From positions 1 to 47,310 of the forward strand of contig CAZDPA010000006.1 of the NCBI GenBank assembly GCA_964507195.1: DNA of 47,310 nt, read 5' to 3'. Positions 1-8,422 of the stretch are shown in pieces. A program made the translations under genes and the position numbers. Within the stretch, counting starts at the first letter, position 1; each line of letters starts with the position of its first letter. The notes beneath the pieces are model-generated. The model made no database searches. It saw nothing but the letters and a program-made list of their open reading frames with translations, and was not told the DNA's origin. This DNA is from Solimonas sp964507195 (GTDB lineage: Bacteria > Pseudomonadota > Gammaproteobacteria > Nevskiales > Nevskiaceae).

Positions 1-462
1 AAGATCGGCTTCATCTTCCAGGCCTTCAATCTGATTCCGGATCTCAACGTCTTCTACAACGTCGATGTGCCGTTGCGCTATCGCAAGATGGGCGGCGCCG
101 AGCGCAAGAAGCGCATCTCCGAAGCACTCGAGCGTGTCGGCCTGTCGGCACGCATGCGCCACTACCCCGCCGAGCTGTCCGGCGGTCAGCAGCAGCGCGT
201 CGCGATCGCGCGCGCGCTGGCCGGCTCGCCGCGCCTGCTGCTGGCCGACGAGCCGACCGGCAATCTCGACACGCAGATGGCACGCGCCGTGATGCAGCTG
301 CTCGAGGACATTCATCGCGATGGCGCGACCATCGTCATGGTCACCCATGATCCGGAACTCGCGGCGCGTGCGCAGCGCAATGTGCATGTCATCGACGGTC
401 AGGTTGTCGATGTCGGCGAGGAGCCGCGCCTGCACCTGAACCTGTCGCGTCTCGGCGGCTAA
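1..462 (+). CDS. ABC exporter ATPase, MacB/LolD type (5' end missing)
   Basis: This is the C-terminal two thirds of an ATP-binding subunit; the window begins inside the gene, so the Walker A region is absent. The visible part opens at the Q-loop (IGFIFQAFNLIP), followed by the ABC signature (LSGGQQQRVAIARAL), Walker B (LLLADEPTGNLD) and the H-loop (VMVTHDP). The EPTGNLD form of Walker B and D-loop is typical of the MacB/LolD/FtsE family, which powers mechanotransmission exporters rather than ordinary importers. It lies 12 bases before an FtsX-like permease and is followed by a second one, so the three probably form one inner-membrane complex. A periplasmic adaptor would be expected upstream, outside the window. 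The substrate cannot be told from sequence. Confidence 0.93.
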   Translation, partial: KIGFIFQAFNLIPDLNVFYNVDVPLRYRKMGGAERKKRISEALERVGLSARMRHYPAELSGGQQQRVAIARALAGSPRLLLADEPTGNLDTQMARAVMQLLEDIHRDGATIVMVTHDPELAARAQRNVHVIDGQVVDVGEEPRLHLNLSRLGG

Positions 463-474
463 GGAGAAATCCGC

Positions 475-1770
475 ATGCTCAAGTACTACAGCTGGCTGGC
501 CGCGCGCAGCCTGCGCCGCAATCCCGCGCTGACCGCGCTGATGGTGCTGGCCATCGGCCTCGGCATCGGCGCCAGCATCACGACCATGACGGTACTGCGC
601 GCGCTGTCCGGCGATCCGATGCCGGAGAAAAGCGAAAGACTGTTCTATCCGCAGTTCGATCCGCGCGACATGGACGATTTCCAGCCGGGCTCGCCGCTCA
701 GCGAGCAGGTGACCTATCCGGACGGCGTCAATCTGCTGAAGGCCGAGCGAGCGAAGTACCAGGCGTTGATGTCTGGCGGCGCGGTTGTCGTGCAACCGGA
801 AGACGGCGCGATCGAACCCTGGTTCGCCGACGTGCGCTTCACGTCCGCTGACTTCTTCCCGATGTTTGAAACGCCATTCGCCGCTGGCGGCGGCTGGAGC
901 GCGGCCGAGGACGAAGCGCATGCGCGCGTCGTCGTCGTGTCCAAGGCGCTCAACGACAAATTGTTCGCCGGTGGCGACAGCGTCGGTCGTTCGCTGCGCC
1001 TGCGCGGCACTGATTTCCGCATCGTCGGTGTGCTCGAGGCCTGGCGGCCGGCACCGCACTTCTACGACCTCAACACCGGCAACTACAGCGAGGGCGAGGA
1101 AGTCTTCGTGCCGCTGGAAACCGCGCTCGAGCTCAACTTCAGCCGCAATGGCTCGATGGATTGCTGGGACGATGCGCCGGTCCCGGAGACGTCGCCGAAC
1201 TGTGCCTGGCTGCAGTTCTGGGTGGAGCTGGAATCGCCGGCGGAGCGCGAGAGCTATATCGCATTCCTGCGCAGCTATATCGGCGAGCAGCGCGCACTGG
1301 GCCGCCTCGAACGCCCCAGCGAGCCGCAGATGATGGATCTCATGCAGTGGCTCGATTTCAAGCGCGTTGTTCCGCGCGATGTGCATCTGCAGGTCTGGCT
1401 CGCCTTCGGCTTTCTCGCGGTGTGCCTGATCAATACCGTCGGCCTGATGCTGGCGAAGTTCCTGCGCCGCGCCGGCGAGATCGGCGTGCGCCGTGCGATC
1501 GGTGCGTCGCGGCGACAGGTCTTCGTGCAGTTCCTCGTCGAAGCCGGTGCGGTCGGTGCCGCCGGCGCTGTGCTTGGCGTGCTGCTGTCGCTGCTCGGGC
1601 TCTGGGGCGTACGCCAGCAGCCTGGCGACTACGCCAGCCTCGCCCATCTCGACCTGCCGATGTTGCTGACGACCCTGGCGCTCGCCCTCGCCAGCAGCCT
1701 GATCGCCGGCCTGCTGCCGGCCTGGCGTGCCTGCGATGTCGCCCCTGCCATGCAGCTGAAAACTGACTAG
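475..1770 (+). CDS. ABC transporter permease, FtsX/MacB type (first of two)
   Basis: This is a 431-residue inner-membrane permease. One N-terminal membrane helix (about residues 19-40) is followed by a large periplasmic region resembling MacB_PCD (to about residue 300). Three C-terminal helices carry the FtsX domain. The motif EIGVRRAIGASRRQV after the first C-terminal helix is the coupling segment that contacts the ATPase in this family. A Shine-Dalgarno sequence (AAGGAGAA) sits just before the ATG. Its neighbours are the ATPase 12 bases upstream and a second permease 9 bases downstream, which suggests a heterodimeric permease. The family exports peptides, lipoproteins, macrolides or siderophores; nothing here fixes the substrate. 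Confidence 0.92.
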   Translation: MLKYYSWLAARSLRRNPALTALMVLAIGLGIGASITTMTVLRALSGDPMPEKSERLFYPQFDPRDMDDFQPGSPLSEQVTYPDGVNLLKAERAKYQALMSGGAVVVQPEDGAIEPWFADVRFTSADFFPMFETPFAAGGGWSAAEDEAHARVVVVSKALNDKLFAGGDSVGRSLRLRGTDFRIVGVLEAWRPAPHFYDLNTGNYSEGEEVFVPLETALELNFSRNGSMDCWDDAPVPETSPNCAWLQFWVELESPAERESYIAFLRSYIGEQRALGRLERPSEPQMMDLMQWLDFKRVVPRDVHLQVWLAFGFLAVCLINTVGLMLAKFLRRAGEIGVRRAIGASRRQVFVQFLVEAGAVGAAGAVLGVLLSLLGLWGVRQQPGDYASLAHLDLPMLLTTLALALASSLIAGLLPAWRACDVAPAMQLKTD

Positions 1771-1779
1771 GAACAGACC

Positions 1780-2994
1780 ATGGACCTGATGCCTATCCTT
1801 GCCGCACTCAAGCGCCAGAAGACCGCGGCGGCGTTGATCGCAATCGAGATCGCGCTGTGCTGCGCCATCGTCTGCAATGCGCTGTTCTTGATCGCCAACC
1901 GCCTTGAGCGCGGCGCGGTCGCGAGCGGCATCGCCGAGCTTGAGCTGATCCGCGTCGCCACCGCCGGCACCGGCGCTGAGGATGCGACGACGCGCCTGCG
2001 CGCCGATCTTGCCGCCTTGAAGGATGTGTCGGGCGTGATCGATGCAAGCTTGACTAACCAGGTGCCGTTCGGCAGATCCTCGTGGAACACCAGCGTGCGA
2101 CTGACGCGCGAGGATCGCAGCAGCGTCGCCGAAGTCGGTGCCTACTACGGTGACGAGCAGCTGATCGAAACACTCGGCGTGCAACTGGTCGCCGGCCGCG
2201 ATTTCAACAGCGACGAGTTCGTCGATTTCGATCAGCTGCTCGGCGGCGACGGCAACGAACCTGATGTCGCGATCATCACGACAACACTGGCCAAGCAACT
2301 TTATGGCGACGCCGATCCGCTGGGCCGCGAGTTCTTCCCGAGCGAAGAGCCGGTGCGTGTCGTCGGTGTCGTCGACCGCCTGATCCGCCCGCGGCTTGGC
2401 GAAGACACGAGCTACAACGAATCGAGCATGATCCTGCCGATCCGCATGGGCGGCGGTTATGGGTTTTTCCTGTTGCGCGCGCTGCCGCAGGACCGCGCCG
2501 CCGTGATCGAGGCGGTGCGCGCCAAACTCAAGGAAATCTCGCCGAACCGCATCGTCCTCGAGACCAAGTCCGTCGAGGAACTGCGCAGCGACTACTTCAA
2601 GCAGGATCGCGTGATGGCTGGCCTGCTGATCGCCGTCGTCGTCTCCCTGCTGATCGTCACGGCGCTGGGCATCGTCGGCCTCGCCAGCTTCTGGGTGCAG
2701 CGCCGCCGTCGCCAGATCGGTATCCGCCGCGCACTCGGCGCGACACGCCGGCAGATCCTCTACTACTTCCAGACCGAGAACTTCCTGATCGTCACGCTCG
2801 GCATCGCGGTCGGCATGGCCGGCGCTTACGCGATCAGCGGCTGGCTGATGCAGCAGTACGAGATGCCGCGCCTGCCGCTCTGGTATCTGCCGGTCGGTGC
2901 GGTCGTACTCTGGTTGCTCGGACAGATCGCCGTGCTGGCGCCGGCCTTGCGCGCGGCGTCCGTGCCGCCGGCAACCGTGACCCGTTCTGCCTGA
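1780..2994 (+). CDS. ABC transporter permease, FtsX/MacB type (second of two)
   Basis: This 404-residue permease has the same layout as the preceding gene: one N-terminal helix, a periplasmic MacB_PCD-like region, and three C-terminal helices with the coupling motif RRRQIGIRRALGATRRQI near residue 310. It is similar in design to its partner but clearly divergent, which fits two non-identical halves of one transporter. It begins 9 bases after the first permease ends, so the two are almost certainly co-transcribed. A 67-base gap separates it from the response regulator that follows. Duplicated FtsX-like permeases with a single ATPase are common in Xanthomonadales-type exporters (family knowledge). 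Confidence 0.91.
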   Translation: MDLMPILAALKRQKTAAALIAIEIALCCAIVCNALFLIANRLERGAVASGIAELELIRVATAGTGAEDATTRLRADLAALKDVSGVIDASLTNQVPFGRSSWNTSVRLTREDRSSVAEVGAYYGDEQLIETLGVQLVAGRDFNSDEFVDFDQLLGGDGNEPDVAIITTTLAKQLYGDADPLGREFFPSEEPVRVVGVVDRLIRPRLGEDTSYNESSMILPIRMGGGYGFFLLRALPQDRAAVIEAVRAKLKEISPNRIVLETKSVEELRSDYFKQDRVMAGLLIAVVVSLLIVTALGIVGLASFWVQRRRRQIGIRRALGATRRQILYYFQTENFLIVTLGIAVGMAGAYAISGWLMQQYEMPRLPLWYLPVGAVVLWLLGQIAVLAPALRAASVPPATVTRSA

Positions 2995-3061
2995 GCGCTT
3001 TTGCCGGCGCTATCATCGACGGCACGACTGAATCACCGTTCAACACGAAGCACGGAGCTGC

Positions 3062-4402
3062 ATGCCGACGGTACTGATTGCGGACGACAACGCCGGTGTG
3101 CGCGAGGCGCTCAGCCTGTTGCTCTCGCTGCGCGACATCGCGACGCGCAGCGCGGCGACGCCTCAGGAATGCCTGGCGGTGCTCTTCGCCGAGCGCATCG
3201 ACCTCGTCATCGCCGACATGAACTATCAGGCCGATACCACGTCGGGCGACGAAGGCGTCGCGTTGTTCCGTGCGATCCGCGAACGCCACCCGGACATGCC
3301 GGTGATGCTGCTGACCGCCTGGACGCATCTGGAAACCGCGGTCGATCTGGTCAAGGCCGGCGCGGCCGACTATCTGTCCAAACCCTGGGACGACGCGAAG
3401 CTGCTGACGACGGTCGAGAACCTGCTTGAGCTGTCGGAAACCAACCGCGCGATGTCGCGCCTGCAACATGAGCGCCGCCGCCGCCGCGAAGATCTGGCGC
3501 GGCGCTACAAGCTCGACGGCCTGGTCTACGGCTCCGAATCGATGGAGCGCCTAGTCGAACTGGCCTGCAAGGTGGCCCGCGCCGAAGTGCCGGTGTTGAT
3601 CACCGGCCCCAACGGCGCCGGGAAGGAACGGATCGCGCGCATCGTCCACGCCAACTCCGCGGTCAGCAGCGGGCCATTCATCGCGGTGAACTGCGGCGCA
3701 CTGCCGGCGGAGCTGATTGAAGCCGAGCTGTTCGGTGCCGAGGCGGGCGCCTATACCGGCGCCAACAAGGCGCGCGAAGGTCGGTTTGATGCAGCCGATC
3801 GCGGCACGCTGTTCCTCGACGAGATCGGCAACCTGCCGTTATCGGGCCAGATCAAGCTGCTGCGTGTCCTCGAGACCGGCCAGTTCGAACGGCTCGGTTC
3901 CTCGCGCACGCGCCAGGTCAAGGTCCGCGTGCTGTCGGCGACCAACTCGGATCTGCCGGCGATGATCGCCGACGGCCGCTTCCGCCAGGATCTGTTCTAT
4001 CGCCTGAACCTGATCGAGCTGGCTCTGCCGCCGCTGGCCGAGCGCAGCGACGACATCCTGCCGATCGCCGAGAGTTTCCTCGAAGGGCAGACGCAGCTTG
4101 CCGACGACGCGCGCGAGGCGCTGCTCGATCACAACTGGCCCGGTAACGTGCGCGAGCTGCGCAATGCCCTGGAGCGCGCACGCCTGCTCTGCAGCGACGG
4201 CATCATCCGCGCGGCCGATCTGAACCTGCCGACACGCAGTGGCGCGCTACGCGGCAGCGAGGAGCCGGATCGCGAGGCGATTGCCGCCGCGCTGTCAGCG
4301 AGTGGTGGCAACATCAGCCGCACTGCGCAGGCATTGGGCCTGTCGCGTCAGGCCCTGTATCGCCGGCTGGAACGGTTCGGACTGACCAGCGCTTCCAACT
4401 GA
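3062..4402 (+). CDS. sigma-54-dependent response regulator, NtrC type
   Basis: This 446-residue regulator has three domains. The receiver (1-125) has the acidic pair D8-D9, the probable phospho-acceptor D52 and the conserved lysine K107. The AAA+ domain (about 150-370) has a Walker A variant (TGPNGAGKE), Walker B (LFLDEIGN) and arginine-finger region FRQDLFYRLN. A C-terminal Fis-type helix-turn-helix ends in QALYRRLERFG. The sigma-54 contact loop, usually GAFTGA, reads GAYTGA here. It should activate RpoN promoters when phosphorylated by the kinase encoded 21 bases downstream. GGAG about four bases before the ATG supports the start. Its position after the ABC genes suggests it controls that exporter. 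Confidence 0.95.
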   Translation: MPTVLIADDNAGVREALSLLLSLRDIATRSAATPQECLAVLFAERIDLVIADMNYQADTTSGDEGVALFRAIRERHPDMPVMLLTAWTHLETAVDLVKAGAADYLSKPWDDAKLLTTVENLLELSETNRAMSRLQHERRRRREDLARRYKLDGLVYGSESMERLVELACKVARAEVPVLITGPNGAGKERIARIVHANSAVSSGPFIAVNCGALPAELIEAELFGAEAGAYTGANKAREGRFDAADRGTLFLDEIGNLPLSGQIKLLRVLETGQFERLGSSRTRQVKVRVLSATNSDLPAMIADGRFRQDLFYRLNLIELALPPLAERSDDILPIAESFLEGQTQLADDAREALLDHNWPGNVRELRNALERARLLCSDGIIRAADLNLPTRSGALRGSEEPDREAIAAALSASGGNISRTAQALGLSRQALYRRLERFGLTSASN

Positions 4403-4423
4403 GCTAGGCTTCAACGGCCTGCC

Positions 4424-5737
4424 ATGCGAACAACCCTTTCTCTGGACGCGCGCCTCGCCCTGCTGCTCGCCGGCACCGCGGCGCTGGCCGCGGCAACGGC
4501 ACTGTTGGCGATGCAGATATCCGGCTCGCCGCTGCTCGCCGCCTCGCTCGCCCTGATCGTCATTGCGCTGTCGGCGCCATTCGCCGCGCGACGCTACAAC
4601 GCGCCGACCCTGCGTTTGCTGCGCGCACTGGAAGGTGCGGTGGCGAGCTATCGCGATGGGGACTACAGCTTCGCGGTGTCCAGCGACCGGCGCGATGTGC
4701 TCGGCGACCTGGCGCAACTGCATAACGAACTGAGCCGGGTACTGCGTGAGCAGCGGCAGCATCTCGCGCAGCGTGAACTGCTGCTCGACACCGTCGTGCA
4801 GAACACGCCGGTCGCATTGATCCTCGTCGACGATGCCGGGCGCATCACCTATGCAAATCTCGCCGCGCGCCAGTTGTTCAACGACAGCCGCAGCCTCGCC
4901 GGGCTTTCCTTCGAAGGCATGGTCGACACCGCGCCCGAGGCGCTGAGGAACGCGCTTGCCGACGGCGGCGATGCGCTGTTCACGGTCGACTTCGCGGAAG
5001 GCGAAGAAACCTTTCACCTGTCGCAGCGCGGCTTCCGCCTGCAGGGTCGCGCGAACCGGCTGTATCTGTTCCGCCGCATGACCCGCGAGCTGTCGCGTCA
5101 GGAAGTTGCGACCTGGAAGAAGGTCATCCGCGTCATGAGCCACGAGCTCAACAACTCGCTGGCGCCAATCTCTTCGCTCGCGCATTCCGGTGCCGAGCTT
5201 GCGCAGCGCGGCCAGACCGAGCGGCTGCAGGAAGTGTTCAGCGGCATCGGCACGCGTGCGCGACATCTGCAGCAGTTCATCGAAAGCTACGCGACCTTCG
5301 CGCGTCTGCCGGCGCCGCGTCTGCAGATCGTCGCGTGGAGCGTTCTGCTCGAAGGGCTCAAGGCGCAGTACGCCTTCGATCTGGTCGGCCGCATGCCCGA
5401 GGCGCCACTGCAGGTCGACGTCGCGCAGTTCGAGCAGGTGCTGATCAACCTGCTGAAGAACGCTCACGAGGCCGGCGGTGCCGCGCCGGTCGAACTGGAA
5501 GTGCTGCGCGTCGCCGACAGCTGGCGCATCGAGATTCGCGACCGCGGCGCCGGCATGAGCGAGACCGTGCTTGCCAACGCGCTGCTGCCGTTCTACTCGA
5601 CCAAGCGCAGCGGCACCGGCCTGGGGCTGGCGCTGGCGCGCGAGATCATCGAAGCGCATGGCGGGCGGATCCAGCTTGCCAATCGAGATGGTGGTGGTCT
5701 GCGGGTGATGCTCACCCTGCCGGTGCGCGCCAGCTAG
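4424..5737 (+). CDS. sensor histidine kinase, NtrY-like
   Basis: This is a 437-residue membrane kinase and the cognate partner of the preceding NtrC-type regulator. Two adjacent N-terminal helices (about 10-30 and 35-55) with almost no periplasmic loop suggest that it senses within the membrane or cytoplasm. A HAMP-like linker and a PAS domain (about 118-205) follow. The dimerisation helix has the phospho-acceptor H240 (VMSHELNNSLAP). The ATPase domain has the N box around N342-N346, G1 (DRGAGM), and the F/G2 boxes (LPFYSTKRSGTGLGL). The two-gene pair is probably transcribed with the ABC genes. The stop codon lies inside the left arm of an inverted repeat. Confidence 0.94.
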   Translation: MRTTLSLDARLALLLAGTAALAAATALLAMQISGSPLLAASLALIVIALSAPFAARRYNAPTLRLLRALEGAVASYRDGDYSFAVSSDRRDVLGDLAQLHNELSRVLREQRQHLAQRELLLDTVVQNTPVALILVDDAGRITYANLAARQLFNDSRSLAGLSFEGMVDTAPEALRNALADGGDALFTVDFAEGEETFHLSQRGFRLQGRANRLYLFRRMTRELSRQEVATWKKVIRVMSHELNNSLAPISSLAHSGAELAQRGQTERLQEVFSGIGTRARHLQQFIESYATFARLPAPRLQIVAWSVLLEGLKAQYAFDLVGRMPEAPLQVDVAQFEQVLINLLKNAHEAGGAAPVELEVLRVADSWRIEIRDRGAGMSETVLANALLPFYSTKRSGTGLGLALAREIIEAHGGRIQLANRDGGGLRVMLTLPVRAS

Positions 5738-5794
5738 TGTCCTGTCCGGCAAATGCTGTTGCGAAATCAACGTATTCACGGGACAGGACACTAG
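5734..5794. repeat. perfect 14-bp inverted repeat containing two stop codons
   Basis: CTAGTGTCCTGTCC at 5734-5747 is repeated exactly, inverted, as GGACAGGACACTAG at 5781-5794, with a 33-base loop. The TAG of the histidine kinase lies in the left arm and the TAG of the convergent oxidoreductase lies in the right arm. It could act as a bidirectional terminator, although there is no T-tract. It could also be a dispersed palindromic element or a small MITE: the TA at each outer edge resembles the target of IS630/mariner-type elements. Only one copy is seen in this window. Confidence 0.75.
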
Positions 5795-7134
5795 TTGGGC
5801 GGTTGTTCGCCCGCATTGAGCCGCCGCCGTGCTGCGCGCATCTTCGCCGCCACCGTCTGCTCGTTCCACAGATAGCTGAAGAACGAGCGCAGCACGCCGC
5901 GATCGAGCTGGGCGCTCTTGCCGTCGGCAAGGCGGAAGATCTGCTGGTAGTACCAACCCTGCTGGCCCAGCACGTTGAGCAGCTTGATGAAGAAGATCGG
6001 TGAAGCGCCTGACAACCAGCGCTTGCCACTCAGGCGCACGGACTTCTCGTAGCTTGGCGCGCGATCGACCGCGCCACTGAGCAACTGCTTCGGAAAATCG
6101 GTGTCGGTGCATAGCGGACGAGCCAGACCGATGACATCGCACTCGCCGTCGCGGATCGCGGCCTCCATGCCTGCGCGCGAACGGAAGCCGCCGGTCACCA
6201 TCAACGGCATCTTCGCAACGGCGCGGATCTTCGCTGCGTAGTCGAGGAAGTAGGCTTCGCGCAGCTGGGTCGTCTGGCGCTGCACTTCCTCGTCTCGAGG
6301 CGAGGCGTTGACCTTCGACTCTTCGCGTCCGGAGAAGCCGAGCAGGCGCGGTTGCTCATAGGTGCCGCCCGAGATTTCGAGCAGGTCGACGCGCTCGGTG
6401 TTGAGCAGCTCGACGACGCGCAGGCAGTCTTCGTTGGTGAAGCCGCCCTTGCGGAAGTCATCGGAGTTGAGCTTGATGCCGATCGGATAATCGTTGCCGA
6501 CCTGCTTGCGCGTCGTACGCACCGCTTCGATCAGGAAGCGCGCGCGGTTCTCGATGCTGCCGCCCCAGGCATCGGTGCGCTGGTTGGTGACCGGCGACAG
6601 GAAGGCGCTGAGCAGATAGCCGTGCGCGGAATGGATCTGCACGCCGGTGAAGCCGGCTTCGCGTGCGGTCACCGCGACATTCGCAAAGCGCTGAATGAAA
6701 TCGAGGATCTCCTCCTCGCGCAGCGCACGCGGCTTTGCGTAGTTGCCGAGCATGTCGAGCTGCACGTCGGACGGACCCATCGGCTCACCGGTGACGTAGC
6801 GCGGCGACTGCCGGCCCGCGTGCGAGATCTGCATCCACAGCTGGTTGCCGGCGCTGGTGCCCGCTTTCGCCCAGGCCTTGAGCTGCTGCAGGCCGCCATT
6901 GCGATCGATCGCGACGTTGCCCGGACGTTCGAGCACGCGACGGTCGATCATCACGTTACCGCTGATCAACAGGCCCGCGCCGCCTTCGCTCCAGCGCCGG
7001 TACAGCGTGACGTGGCGTTCTGTCGCACGCAGCCAGGGATCGGCGAGACCTTCGGTCATCGCCGCCTTGCACAGGCGATTCGGCAGGCTAGTGCCGCAGG
7101 GCAGTTGAAACGCTTGTGACAGCACAGCAGACAT
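5791..7134 (-). CDS. NADH:flavin oxidoreductase, Old Yellow Enzyme family
   Basis: This 447-residue protein has an FMN-binding TIM barrel. Visible signatures are the N-terminal LPNRLCKAAMTEGL, the HAGRQ motif near residue 105, the substrate-binding pair H168/H171 (VQIHSAHGYLLSAFLSP), the RTDAWGGSIENR segment, and phosphate-binding strands VTGGFRSR and DVIGLARPL. These enzymes reduce activated alkenes, nitro-compounds or quinones with NAD(P)H. The barrel ends near residue 370; about 75 extra residues follow, as in the longer members annotated 'NADH oxidase family'. It is the last gene of a minus-strand run, 77 bases after the dioxygenase. Its stop codon is embedded in the inverted repeat. The physiological substrate is unknown. 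Confidence 0.93.
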   Translation of the reverse strand: MSAVLSQAFQLPCGTSLPNRLCKAAMTEGLADPWLRATERHVTLYRRWSEGGAGLLISGNVMIDRRVLERPGNVAIDRNGGLQQLKAWAKAGTSAGNQLWMQISHAGRQSPRYVTGEPMGPSDVQLDMLGNYAKPRALREEEILDFIQRFANVAVTAREAGFTGVQIHSAHGYLLSAFLSPVTNQRTDAWGGSIENRARFLIEAVRTTRKQVGNDYPIGIKLNSDDFRKGGFTNEDCLRVVELLNTERVDLLEISGGTYEQPRLLGFSGREESKVNASPRDEEVQRQTTQLREAYFLDYAAKIRAVAKMPLMVTGGFRSRAGMEAAIRDGECDVIGLARPLCTDTDFPKQLLSGAVDRAPSYEKSVRLSGKRWLSGASPIFFIKLLNVLGQQGWYYQQIFRLADGKSAQLDRGVLRSFFSYLWNEQTVAAKMRAARRRLNAGEQPPN

Positions 7135-7211
7135 GGCGGACTCGCGAAGGGATCTGAAACGAGTATGTGGGGCAGGCCGCGGTGCAGCAACAGCAAAATC
7201 TGTTCGGGTGA

Positions 7212-8012
7212 TTATCCGAACCGGTACGCGGAAACCACGTTGCCGAGAATGGGCTCGTGATAGATGCGCCGGCCCGCGTCGTCACCGGCAGCGCCGGCGG
7301 CAACCATGAGCGGCAGCAAATGCTCTTCGCGTGGATGAGCGGCCCGCGCGCGTGGCGCACGCGACCACGCAGCCAGAGCGGTACTGCGCTGCACAGGAGC
7401 CGCACCGATTGCCGCCGTCAGCCACTCGTCGAACAGGCGGGCGTCTTCAACGCCGCTGTCCGAGAACATCGCCTGCAGGTTGTGGAAGCTCATGCCGCTG
7501 CCGATGATCAACACGCCTTCGTCGCGCAGCGGAGCGAGGATCTCGCCGATGCGCAGATGTTCGGCAGGATCCAGGCCTGCGCGCAGAGACAGCTGCAACA
7601 CCGGAATATCCGCTGGCGGATGCACCAGCATCAGCGGGATGAACACGCCGTGATCGAACCCGCGTGTTTGCGTTGCTGCACACGGAACCCCAGCGTCACC
7701 CAGCAACTGCGCAACGCGCGCAGCGAGTTCGGGTGCGCCCGGTGCCGGATACTTCAACTGATAGGTATGCGGCGGAAAGCCGCTGTAGTCGTACAGCAGG
7801 GGCGGCTGCGCCGCGCTGTTGACGGTGAAGCCCGGTGCTTCCCAGTGCGCGGAGATCACCAGCAGCGCACGCGGGCGCGGCAGATCGGCGATCAGCCCGC
7901 GCAGAAAGGTTTCCATGCCCTTCCAGGTATCGGCCGGGCCATAGGTCCAGTCCATGAAGAAGCACGGACCGCCGCCGTGCGGAATGAAATAGGTCGGCAG
8001 ACGTGCGGTCAT
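7212..8012 (-). CDS. class III extradiol-type dioxygenase, LigB/YgiD family
   Basis: This 266-residue protein belongs to the family of E. coli YgiD and plant DOPA 4,5-dioxygenase. It uses a histidine-bound metal to open catechol-type rings. The family features are the start LPTYFIPHGGGPCFF, the strand ALLVISAHWEAPGF with a metal-ligand histidine, GFDHGVFIPLMLVHP, LIIGSGMSFHNLQ and the C-terminal HPREEHLLPLMVAAG. The ATG at 8012 is preferred because it aligns with the family N-terminus and its first bases overlap the upstream stop codon (ATGA), suggesting translational coupling. An in-frame start further upstream, at 8150, would lie inside the neighbouring gene. The true substrate is uncertain because many members are annotated only by homology. 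Confidence 0.9.
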   Translation of the reverse strand: MTARLPTYFIPHGGGPCFFMDWTYGPADTWKGMETFLRGLIADLPRPRALLVISAHWEAPGFTVNSAAQPPLLYDYSGFPPHTYQLKYPAPGAPELAARVAQLLGDAGVPCAATQTRGFDHGVFIPLMLVHPPADIPVLQLSLRAGLDPAEHLRIGEILAPLRDEGVLIIGSGMSFHNLQAMFSDSGVEDARLFDEWLTAAIGAAPVQRSTALAAWSRAPRARAAHPREEHLLPLMVAAGAAGDDAGRRIYHEPILGNVVSAYRFG

Positions 8013-8413
8013 GTTCGTGTTTGCGCGGAGCGCATCTGCAAACGACACCACAGCGCAGGAATCAGGATTGCCGGTGCGACGATCGCATCGAGCCACAGGC
8101 CCGCTGTCAGCTTGTACTTCCAGCACAGCGCCGCGTCCAGCGGTGCCCAAACCAGAATGCCGACAATCAGCGCGTCTGCCGCCCAGCGCTGGCTGTTGCG
8201 CAGGCCGTACTGCACCAGGAAGAACATCATCGCGCCCCAGCTGGCGACGGTTGGGCCAAACAGCGCGAGGGCAAGACGGGCGTCATCGCCTTGCAGTGGC
8301 AGCCAGCGGTCGAGCCATGACGTGCGCAGCAGAAGGAAGGGCAGAGCCAATCCGCCCAGGACATGAAGCCCGGCGATCCAGCTCAGCCAACCATGCAGAC
8401 GTTCGTTCTTCAT
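8009..8413 (-). CDS. small four-helix membrane protein of unknown function
   Basis: This is a 134-residue hydrophobic protein with four predicted membrane helices, roughly residues 10-30, 45-68, 78-97 and 103-123. Short loops contain RTSWLDRWLP and QYGLRNSQRW. I do not recognise a named family with certainty; it resembles small conserved integral-membrane proteins found beside redox genes in Gammaproteobacteria. It starts 9 bases after the mutM stop codon and its TGA overlaps the ATG of the dioxygenase, so it sits in the middle of a tightly packed operon. No catalytic residues or metal-binding motif can be seen. Confidence 0.8.
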   Translation of the reverse strand: MKNERLHGWLSWIAGLHVLGGLALPFLLLRTSWLDRWLPLQGDDARLALALFGPTVASWGAMMFFLVQYGLRNSQRWAADALIVGILVWAPLDAALCWKYKLTAGLWLDAIVAPAILIPALWCRLQMRSAQTRT

Positions 8414-8422
8414 GGGGCCAGT

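Noticed and set aside
4295..6142. Long 615-residue minus-strand open frame under the two-component genes
   Set aside because: It is antisense to two clearly conserved genes, has Gln/Arg-rich shadow composition, and runs through the inverted repeat. High GC content leaves such frames open by chance.
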